Shown here: piece by piece, positions 57,933-64,000 of the stretch
Layout: the number at the start of each line of letters is the position of its first letter
How positions within the stretch are numbered: position 1 is the first letter of the stretch
DNA from: JBICHN01 sp043101845
Lineage (GTDB): Bacteria; Planctomycetota; Phycisphaerae; Phycisphaerales; UBA5793
Length of the DNA: 64,000 nucleotides
NCBI GenBank assembly: GCA_043101845.1
Contig: JBICHN010000011.1
Coordinates: forward strand, 620,001-684,000
Direction of reading: 5' to 3'
The notes under the pieces: generated by a model
Database searches by the model: none
What the model was told of the DNA's origin: nothing
The model's input: only the letters and a program-made list of their open reading frames with translations
Made by a program: the position numbers and the translations under genes

Positions 57933-59699
57933 ATGGTCAATCAGAACCTGATCGGCGACCTGGGCGTGACTGACGCCGAGGCGCGCGATCTCTTGAACGA
58001 AGCCTTCGGCGAAACCGAAGGCGGCATGGACGCGATCCTCACCGATCGCCTCAACGAATTCAAGCCCGGCACGATTCTCACTGGACGAATCGTGGGTGTC
58101 GCCGGCGACAATGTCGTGATCGAGGTCGGCCTCAAGTCCGAGGGCCTCGTCGCGAAGACCGAATTCGACGACCCGGACGATATCGAACTTGGCGCCGAGG
58201 TTGAAGTCTTCCTCGAGCGGATCGAAGGTGAGGACGACCTCGTTGAGATCTCGAAGCGCAAGGCGGATCGAATTCGCGGCTGGGAGCGTATTCTCGATCG
58301 CTGCAACGAGGGAGATGTGGTCGAAGGTCGCGTGATGCGGCAGATCAAGGGCGGCCTGCTCGTCGACATCGGCGTTCCCGTGTTTCTCCCGGCGTCCCAG
58401 GTCGACATTCGCCGCCCGCACGACATCAAGGAATACATCGGAAAGACGATCCGCGCGAAGATTCTCAAGATCGACGAGAACCGCCGCAACATCGTGGTCA
58501 GCCGCCGCAAGCTCATCGAAGAGGAGCGGGCCGAAGCGCGCGATCGTCTGCTCGCGACGGTTTCGGAAGGCGACATCGTCAAGGGCGTGGTCAAGAACAT
58601 CGCCGACTTCGGCGCGTTCATCGACCTCGGTGGCATCGACGGCCTGCTGCACATCACCGACATGAGCTGGGGCCGGATCAATCACCCGTCCGAGATGCTC
58701 AAGCTCGAGCAGGACATCGAGGTGAAGATCCTCAATATCGATCGCGACAAGGAGAAGATCGCGCTCGGTCTCAAGCAGAAGGAAGCTTCACCCTGGGAGG
58801 AGATCGACCAGAAGTATCCGGTCAATTCCCGCGTAAAGGGCACGGTGGTCAACATCGTCTCCTACGGCGCGTTCGTCAAACTCGAGGACGGCATCGAAGG
58901 CCTCGTGCACATCTCCGAGATGTCCTGGACGAAGCGAATCAACCATCCCTCCGAGATGCTGTCGGTCGGCGAAGAGATTGATGTGGTTGTGCTCGACATC
59001 AATAAGGACAAGCAGGAGATCTCGCTCGGCATCAAGCAGCTCGAGGTCAATCCTTGGGAGATCATGGCGGAGAAGTACCCGCCTGGAACGATTGTCAACG
59101 GAAAGGTGCGCAACCTCACGAACTACGGCGCCTTCGTCGAGATCGAGCCCGGCATCGACGGCCTGCTCCATGTTTCGGATGTGTCGTGGACGAAGAAGAT
59201 CGCGCATCCGAACGAGGTGCTCAAGAAGGGCGACGAGATTCAGTGCGTCGTTCTCGAGGTCGATCAGGAGAAGCAGCGTGTTGCGCTCGGCATGAAGCAA
59301 CTTTCCGAAGACCCGTGGTCGAAGGCGATTCCCGGCGCGTACAAGCCGGGCATGGTCGTCAAGGGCAAGGTCACGAAGATCACGAATTTCGGCGTCTTCG
59401 TCGAACTCGAAGAGGATCTCGAGGGCTTGCTCCACATCTCCGAACTCGCCGACGAAAAGGTCGAGAACCCGCAGGACATCGTCAAGCCGGGTGAAGAGGT
59501 GGAAGTCAAGATCCTTCGCGTGGATACCGACGAGCGGAAGATCGGACTGTCCCTCAAGCGCGCTCAGTGGGGCGAGCAGATGGAGCAGTACGAATCCGGC
59601 GGCGAGCGCGAAGGCGCGAAGGGGCCGAAGTCACCGAAGCCGGTTCGCGGCGGTATGGACGAGCACGGCGCCCTTGGCACCGACAAGATCGAGTTCTAA
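57933..59699 (+). CDS. rpsA: Ribosomal protein S1
   Basis: A 588-residue S1 protein with six S1 (OB-fold) domains: KPGTILTGRIVGVAGDNVVI, NEGDVVEGRVMRQIKGGLLV, SEGDIVKGVVKNIADFGAFI, VNSRVKGTVVNIVSYGAFVK, PPGTIVNGKVRNLTNYGAFV and KPGMVVKGKVTKITNFGVFV. Domains 3-5 show the strongest LLHI.DMSW/VHISEMSW ends. It unfolds structured mRNA and brings it to the 30S subunit. The tail is glycine-, glutamate- and lysine-rich. A long in-frame extension upstream (from 57660) is proline-rich low-quality sequence and is rejected in favour of the ATG at 57933. A strong terminator follows. Confidence 0.95.
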   Translation: MVNQNLIGDLGVTDAEARDLLNEAFGETEGGMDAILTDRLNEFKPGTILTGRIVGVAGDNVVIEVGLKSEGLVAKTEFDDPDDIELGAEVEVFLERIEGEDDLVEISKRKADRIRGWERILDRCNEGDVVEGRVMRQIKGGLLVDIGVPVFLPASQVDIRRPHDIKEYIGKTIRAKILKIDENRRNIVVSRRKLIEEERAEARDRLLATVSEGDIVKGVVKNIADFGAFIDLGGIDGLLHITDMSWGRINHPSEMLKLEQDIEVKILNIDRDKEKIALGLKQKEASPWEEIDQKYPVNSRVKGTVVNIVSYGAFVKLEDGIEGLVHISEMSWTKRINHPSEMLSVGEEIDVVVLDINKDKQEISLGIKQLEVNPWEIMAEKYPPGTIVNGKVRNLTNYGAFVEIEPGIDGLLHVSDVSWTKKIAHPNEVLKKGDEIQCVVLEVDQEKQRVALGMKQLSEDPWSKAIPGAYKPGMVVKGKVTKITNFGVFVELEEDLEGLLHISELADEKVENPQDIVKPGEEVEVKILRVDTDERKIGLSLKRAQWGEQMEQYESGGEREGAKGPKSPKPVRGGMDEHGALGTDKIEF

Positions 59700-59733
59700 C
59701 GCCTCCACTCCCGAATGTGATTTCGCATACAAG

Positions 59734-59768
59734 AGCCCGCCCCGATCGTGGGGCGGGCTTTCATTTTC
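59734..59768 (+). terminator. Rho-independent terminator after rpsA
   Basis: AGCCCGCCCC (59734-59743), loop GATCGT, GGGGCGGGCT (59750-59759): a 10-base stem followed by TTCATTTT. It lies 34 bases after the rpsA stop. Confidence 0.9.
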
Positions 59769-59788
59769 GGCTGGACCCGCAGGCCGGT

Positions 59789-60853
59789 CTACTGGGCGGT
59801 GTTCACCAGGGAGTCGCCCAACGCGACCGCTTCCCGCGCCGTCGGTGCGAATCCGTCGGCGCCGATCTCCCGCCACAGGTCCTCCGCGAGGTTGAAGGGT
59901 TGCCCACCTGCGAGGATCTTGAGATGAGCCAACTCGTCATCCGCCCGGATCTCATCGACAAGGTCACCAACCGCGCGGAGCGTGCGAGCCGTGCCGCACG
60001 AGACCGCGATCAAGTCGACCTGCCTCGACTTGAGGATTGAAATGAGATCCCGGGTCGGCAGGTTCGGACCGAGGTACATGGTCTCCCATCCGGCGAGCGC
60101 GAAGAAATCGGTTACCACTCGCGCGCCGAGTTCGTGCAACTCACCGGGAACGGTGGCGCCGAGCATACGAGAGCCCTTTGTCGGCTTGGGGAAGTAGGCC
60201 CGCAACCTCGACATCACCATGAGTGTGTTCGCCGTGGCGAAATGTTCGTCCGCGACGGTGATCTCTCGAAGGTGCCACATTCGCCCGATCGCGATCTGGG
60301 ACGGGATGAGCGCCTGCTCATAGAGATCAATGACCGGCGTACCGGCCTCGGCGGCATCCAGAATGATTCGTTGACCCGTTTCGCCTCGCCCCTCGAGCAG
60401 CGCCTCGAGATACTGCGAGGCGAGCCGTCCGAGTTCGTCGTCCTTCTGCCAGGGGATCGAACCATTCTCACGGAACTTCGAGACCTCTTCGATCGCCCGC
60501 GCCACATATTCGCTGGCGGGTTTCGAGATGACCGGAGGCAGCTTCTCGTCAAGCGTTTCCCGTAGCGCGTTGAGACTCATCTCAAGATCAGCGGGTTGCA
60601 CTTCCCTGGCCTGGAAGGCGGTCCACGACCAGAGGGCGGACTCAACGAAGAGCTCCGGTCGTCGCACCGCAATCGACTGGCTCAGGATTTCGATGCGCGC
60701 GCGGACATCCGACGACCAGTCCTCGCGCCAGCTCGAGCCGTACCGGGCGCCGAGTGTGGAATCAATTTCGGCGTGGCGCGACACGGTCATTTCGGCAAGC
60801 GCGCGGGCGACCTGGTCGATGGCGATACTCTGTTGACGGGCCGTGGCGTCCAT
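59789..60853 (-). CDS. CarH-like B12-binding protein without DNA-binding domain
   Basis: A 354-residue cobalamin-binding protein. The helical cap contains GRMWHLREITVADEHFATAN with W193, E203 and H204, the Wx9EH motif of CarH/LitR photoreceptors that covers adenosylcobalamin. The Rossmann part has GELHELGARVVTDFFALAGW with His240 as the likely lower axial ligand (E-x-H-x-x-G) and VDLIAVSCGTARTLRAV and ILAGGQPF later. Spacing His204 to His240 is close to that in CarH. The N-terminal 130 residues are helical and carry no MerR helix-turn-helix. It may be a light or B12 sensor that acts by protein contact. ATG 60853 is used; AGGAGGG lies 13 bases upstream. Confidence 0.83.
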   Translation of the reverse strand: MDATARQQSIAIDQVARALAEMTVSRHAEIDSTLGARYGSSWREDWSSDVRARIEILSQSIAVRRPELFVESALWSWTAFQAREVQPADLEMSLNALRETLDEKLPPVISKPASEYVARAIEEVSKFRENGSIPWQKDDELGRLASQYLEALLEGRGETGQRIILDAAEAGTPVIDLYEQALIPSQIAIGRMWHLREITVADEHFATANTLMVMSRLRAYFPKPTKGSRMLGATVPGELHELGARVVTDFFALAGWETMYLGPNLPTRDLISILKSRQVDLIAVSCGTARTLRAVGDLVDEIRADDELAHLKILAGGQPFNLAEDLWREIGADGFAPTAREAVALGDSLVNTAQ

Positions 60854-61002
60854 GGTCGGAGTGCGCCCTCCTGCTGTTGGCTTCGCCTTCGATCCTATCG
60901 CGGATTCATGTTAACGCGAGAGATCGCGCGGGCCTGGCAAGGCGATTGCCCCCTTACCGGCGTATTCTTTCCGGATTCCGGATCGCCCGGGGCCGCAGAG
61001 TA

Positions 61003-62244
61003 GTGGAACTTTCGACCTTTCACGAACTTGGTATCGCGCTGGGACTCGGGTTGCTCGTCGGCCTGCAGCGGGAGATGGCCGACAAGGACATCGCCGGAAT
61101 CCGCACATTCAGCCTGATTGCCCTGCTCGGCGCGACGACGATGCTCCTCGCCGAACTCTACGGGGGATGGGTGATCGGCGCGGGGTTCCTCGCCGTCGCC
61201 GCCATGGTGTTTCTCGGGAATCTGGCCCTCTTCCAGCAGGGGTTTCCGCACGCGGGGGTCACGACGGAGGTGGCGGCGCTCATGATGTTCGCCGTCGGCG
61301 CCGCGGTCATGACCGATTACACCGCGGAAGCGGTCGTGCTCGGGGGGGTCGTCGCCATCCTCCTGCACTGGAAGGAGCCGCTCCACGCGATTGTCGATCG
61401 GATCGGCGAGGCCGACGCGAAGGCGATCATGCGGTTCGTGCTCATCGCACTCGTCATCCTGCCCCTCATCCCGAATGAGACTTACGGCCCGTACGATGTG
61501 ATCAACCCGTTCAAGATCTGGCTCATGGTCGTTCTGATCGTGGGCATCAGCCTTGTCGCGTACATCATTTATCGCCTGCTCGGGGCCAAAGTGGGCACGA
61601 TTCTCGGCGGCGTGCTCGGAGGATTCATTTCGAGCACCGCGACCACCGTGAGCTACGCGCGCGACACGAAGAACCAGCCCGAGCTGGCGCCGCGCGCGGG
61701 CGTCGTCATCGTCATCGCCTCCACCGTCGTGTATGTGCGCGTTCTGTTCGAGATCGCGGTGGTCGCAAGAAGTACGCTCCCTGAACTCGCGCCGCCGCTC
61801 GCGGTCATGGGAGGGATCATGACGCTGATCTCGGTGGCCGGGTTCCTTACCATGCGTGGCTCGCTGGCGGCCGAGGCCGATTATGAAGCGCCGTCGAACC
61901 TCGTCTCGGCGATCATTTTCGGTCTTCTCTACGCTGCGGTGCTTCTGGGCGTCGCGTTCGCGAAGGATCGGCTCGGTGAAGAAGCCCTCTATGTCGTCGC
62001 GTTCCTGTCCGGTCTGACCGACATGGACGCCATTACCCTCTCGACCGCGCAACTCGTGCAGTCGGGCCAGGTGGAGTCGGACACCGGGTGGCGGCTGATC
62101 CTGGTTGGATCGCTTGCGAACCTCGTCTTTAAAGCGATCGCGGTCGCCGCCCTGGGGGGTATGGCGCTGCTCTGGCGGGTCTCGATCCTCTTTGGGCTTG
62201 CGATCGTGGCCGGCGTGGCGTTGCTCTTCCTCTGGCCAGCCTGA
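61003..62244 (+). CDS. MgtC/SapB plus DUF4010 membrane protein
   Basis: A 413-residue polytopic membrane protein of the MgtC/DUF4010 family. The N-terminal MgtC part has ELGIALGLGLLVGLQREMAD and GIRTFSLIALLGATTMLLAE. The C-terminal DUF4010 part has GAKVGTILGGVLGGFISSTA, TTVSYARDTKNQPELAPRAG and YVVAFLSGLTDMDAITLSTA. About twelve helices are predicted. MgtC-type proteins are tied to magnesium homeostasis; the transported ion here is unknown. GTG 61003 is the likely start, without a clear Shine-Dalgarno. It is divergent from the B12-protein gene and touches the stop of sufT. Confidence 0.85.
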   Translation: MELSTFHELGIALGLGLLVGLQREMADKDIAGIRTFSLIALLGATTMLLAELYGGWVIGAGFLAVAAMVFLGNLALFQQGFPHAGVTTEVAALMMFAVGAAVMTDYTAEAVVLGGVVAILLHWKEPLHAIVDRIGEADAKAIMRFVLIALVILPLIPNETYGPYDVINPFKIWLMVVLIVGISLVAYIIYRLLGAKVGTILGGVLGGFISSTATTVSYARDTKNQPELAPRAGVVIVIASTVVYVRVLFEIAVVARSTLPELAPPLAVMGGIMTLISVAGFLTMRGSLAAEADYEAPSNLVSAIIFGLLYAAVLLGVAFAKDRLGEEALYVVAFLSGLTDMDAITLSTAQLVQSGQVESDTGWRLILVGSLANLVFKAIAVAALGGMALLWRVSILFGLAIVAGVALLFLWPA

Positions 62245-62670
62245 TCAGCCGTTCCGTGAACGATCACGGTCAGGAGAACTCTTGCGCCGGTTCACCGTGA
62301 GCGGAGTGCTCTTCGGTCCGGACGGCAGGGGGTCGCGCCAGTCGATTCCCATGAATTCGAGATGGAGACGGCCCTCTTCCGTCATGCGTTCCCGCGTCCA
62401 CCGCGGCTCCCAGACGAGATCCACCGTCACCGAGTCGATGCCGTCCACCGATTCGACGGCGCGCTTGACCATGCCGGGAATTGTCTCCGCCACGGGACAG
62501 TTCGGCGTCGTGAGCGTCATTCGAATACGGGCCGCGCGGGCGCCCGGGTCGAGGTCGAGTTCATAGATGAGGCCAAGGTCGTACAGATTCACCGGGATCT
62601 CCGGGTCCTCGACCGTTCGGAGCGACTCGATCACACGACTTCGAAGTTGGTCGGCGTCCTGCGTCGTCAT
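62245..62670 (-). CDS. MIP18/DUF59 Fe-S assembly factor (SufT-like)
   Basis: A 141-residue protein of the MIP18 (DUF59) family. RVIESLRTVEDPEIPVNLYD with the DPE..VN.. D motif and LGLIYELDLDPGARAARIRM are followed by LTTPNCPVAETIPGMVKRAV with the conserved Cys (TxxxCP). VDLVWEPRWTRERMTEEGR is the C-terminal block of SufT/PaaD-like proteins. It supports maturation of Fe-S proteins. The ATG overlaps the sufE stop by four bases. A basic tail of about 25 residues follows the domain. Confidence 0.9.
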   Translation of the reverse strand: MTTQDADQLRSRVIESLRTVEDPEIPVNLYDLGLIYELDLDPGARAARIRMTLTTPNCPVAETIPGMVKRAVESVDGIDSVTVDLVWEPRWTRERMTEEGRLHLEFMGIDWRDPLPSGPKSTPLTVNRRKSSPDRDRSRNG

Positions 62671-63122
62671 CCAGATCCGTTCTCGTGCCCGTTCGCACGA
62701 ATGGATTCAGCTGCTTCCCGCTTGATTCGCTGAATGATCGAACTCAACCCGATCGCTCGATTCATTCGAATGACTTCTGACAGGCCGAGCCGCTGGAGCA
62801 GATCTTCGGGCAGCTCGGCGATGTCGTCCGGCGTCGCGTCGTCGTACGCGTCGACAAGGATGGAAAGAAACCCCTTGACCGTCGGCGCCTCTTCGGCGAC
62901 ATCAACGAACAGTCGAACGCGCCCGTCGTCCGGCTCGACCCAGAGGAAGACCGGCGTCATGCATTCCGGAACACGGTGAAGACCGGCGTCGCGTTCGGCC
63001 CGAAACCTCTCCGGGAGTTTCGGCAGGCGCTTTGAATAGTCGAGCAGCATCTCGAGCCGCATCTCGCGGTCGAGCATGCGAAAGGCTTCGATGATGTCAT
63101 TCAGCTTCGCGGTCAACGCCAT
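62667..63122 (-). CDS. sufE: SufE sulfur-acceptor protein
   Basis: Accepts persulfide sulfur from the cysteine desulfurase SufS for Fe-S cluster assembly. The 151-residue protein contains LLDYSKRLPKLPERFRAERD, HRVPECMTPVFLWVEPDDG with the active Cys54, and TVKGFLSILVDAYDDATPDD, all typical of SufE. The ATG at 63122 overlaps the sseA stop by one base (TGATG), so the two are coupled; in-frame sequence upstream of it belongs to sseA. SufS itself is not in the window. A basic, disordered tail closes the chain. Confidence 0.94.
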   Translation of the reverse strand: MALTAKLNDIIEAFRMLDREMRLEMLLDYSKRLPKLPERFRAERDAGLHRVPECMTPVFLWVEPDDGRVRLFVDVAEEAPTVKGFLSILVDAYDDATPDDIAELPEDLLQRLGLSEVIRMNRAIGLSSIIQRIKREAAESIRANGHENGSG

Positions 63123-63985
63123 CAGCCCTCGGAATAGGTCTTCTCGATCGGCACGCCGACGAGATTGCCCCATTCCGTCCACGAGCCGTCGTAGTTCCGG
63201 ACGCTCTCAAAGCCGAGGAGATACTTGAGCACGAACCAGGTATGGCTCGAGCGCTCGCCGATCCGGCAGTAGGCGACGACATCGTCGTCCGGCTTCAATC
63301 CCTGTTCGTCGAGATAGATCTGCTCGAGTTCGCTGCGGCTCTTGAAGGTTCCGTCTTCGGCGGCGGCGCGACTCCAGGGCACATTGCACGCGCCCGGGAT
63401 GTGGCCGCCCCGGAGAGCGCCCTCCTGCGGATAGTTCGGCATGTGCGTGAGCTTGCCGCTGAACTCGTCGGGCGACCGTACATCGAGCAGCGGTCCGCCG
63501 CCCGTGAGATGTTCAAGCACATCTTCCCGAAACGCGCGGATGGAGGGGTCCGCATCGCGCACACGGTATTCACGCTTCGAATAGGACGGCGTTTCAGTCG
63601 ACAGATCACGACCTTCGGCGATCCACTTGTCACGGCCGCCGTTCATGACGAGACACTTCTCGTGCCCGAAGAGCTTGAAGACCCAGAACGCGTAGCACGC
63701 CCACCAGTTGTTCTTGTCGCCGTAGAAGACCACGGTCGTGTCGTTGTCGATGCCCTTCGTCGCGCAAAGTTCGGCGAATCGTTCAGCGACGATGTAGTCA
63801 CGCACCGTCGCGTCCTGCAGGTCATTCACCCAGTCGATCTTCACCGCCTCGGGAATGTGCCCGGTGTTGTAGAGAAGAACATCCTCATCCGACTCGACGA
63901 TGCGGAACTGGTCCGTCTTCTTCCGATGCTCGTCCACCCATTCAGTGGAGACGAGAACTTCCGGATGGGCGTATTGCTTCGCCAT
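63122..63985 (-). CDS. sseA: Thiosulfate/3-mercaptopyruvate sulfurtransferase (two rhodanese domains)
   Basis: A 287-residue tandem-rhodanese sulfurtransferase. The inactive first domain (about 1-125) has VLVSTEWVDEHRKKTDQFRI and the CH2-like TGHIPEAVKIDW. The second domain has LLDVRSPDEFSG and the active loop AYCRIGERSSHTWFVLKY with Cys240. CRxGxRS is the thiosulfate-type loop; mercaptopyruvate types have CGxGVT, so thiosulfate is the more likely donor. The ATG at 63985 follows GAGGAGG at 63993-63999. It is first of sseA-sufE-sufT and may feed sulfur to SufE. The symbol is by family only. Confidence 0.9.
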   Translation of the reverse strand: MAKQYAHPEVLVSTEWVDEHRKKTDQFRIVESDEDVLLYNTGHIPEAVKIDWVNDLQDATVRDYIVAERFAELCATKGIDNDTTVVFYGDKNNWWACYAFWVFKLFGHEKCLVMNGGRDKWIAEGRDLSTETPSYSKREYRVRDADPSIRAFREDVLEHLTGGGPLLDVRSPDEFSGKLTHMPNYPQEGALRGGHIPGACNVPWSRAAAEDGTFKSRSELEQIYLDEQGLKPDDDVVAYCRIGERSSHTWFVLKYLLGFESVRNYDGSWTEWGNLVGVPIEKTYSEG

Positions 63986-64000
63986 CACAACGCCTCCTCG

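Overview
The window is 64 kb of GC-rich bacterial chromosome, densely packed with mostly single-copy housekeeping genes. I infer a planctomycete, probably of the Phycisphaerae type. The basis is the mix of a large PurL without a glutaminase domain, SBBP/HAF/fibro-slime type surface or repeat proteins, a regulatory-looking PTS pair (HPr plus PtsN) and a split three-gene proton-translocating transhydrogenase. This is a judgement from gene content, not a search result. I found no rRNA, tRNA, CRISPR array, transposase or prophage gene, and no gene encoding a classical helix-turn-helix regulator.

Layout. 0-1.3 kb: left-truncated sodium/solute symporter with its DUF4212 small subunit. 1.5-6.2 kb: SBBP beta-propeller protein, convergent with a glycan operon (GT4, GT2, WcaF-like acetyltransferase). 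6.3-9.9 kb: MlaF-MlaD lipid-transport pair with a lipase and no MlaE. 10-14.6 kb: TlpA-type thioredoxin with a helical C-terminal half, a DUF1015/Dabb pair, a PDZ protein. 14.8-18.5 kb: tpiA, secG with a fibronectin type III extension, yicC, a kinase-like gene. 18.5-21.5 kb: pntAA-pntAB-pntB. 21.7-25.3 kb: lipoprotein, second kinase-like gene, M29 aminopeptidase, zinc-ribbon protein. 25.3-33 kb: leftward run aspS, lipoprotein, asnB, cvpA, NDUFA9-like, DAACS symporter. 33.3-39.9 kb: DUF309, purL-tag, and leftward TIM-barrel-cmk-plsC. 40-49 kb: rightward gcvH, ABC/FtsX exporter, hydrolase, DUF502, hpf-ptsN-HPr, and a lysine-tailed glycoside-hydrolase lipoprotein. 49-57.5 kb: murA, fibro-slime protein, HD-GYP-PilZ protein, cysK, HAF protein and a phosphoglycosyl transferase. 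57.9-64 kb: rpsA, a CarH-like B12 protein, an MgtC/DUF4010 membrane protein, and the sseA-sufE-sufT sulfur/Fe-S operon.

How the genes work together. Envelope and glycan genes recur: the phosphoglycosyl transferase could start an undecaprenyl-linked glycan that glycosyltransferases like those at 3.9-6.2 kb extend. MlaFD plus lipase, plsC and murA add lipid and peptidoglycan functions. sseA-sufE-sufT and cysK link sulfur handling to Fe-S assembly. hpf-ptsN-HPr looks like a stress and carbon/nitrogen signalling cluster.

Most interesting items. (1) 55469-57499 appears to fuse a degenerate WecA/MraY-like polytopic domain to an intact monotopic phosphoglycosyl transferase, joining two unrelated enzyme superfamilies in one chain. 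(2) SecG carries a C-terminal FnIII domain. (3) An AT-richer 386-base intergenic region before gcvH has a leftward terminator with no gene to terminate, suggesting a small RNA. (4) A stand-alone CarH-type B12 domain has the photoreceptor Wx9EH motif but no DNA-binding domain. Start codons were chosen by Shine-Dalgarno match, gene overlap and family start, and several differ from the longest reading frame.
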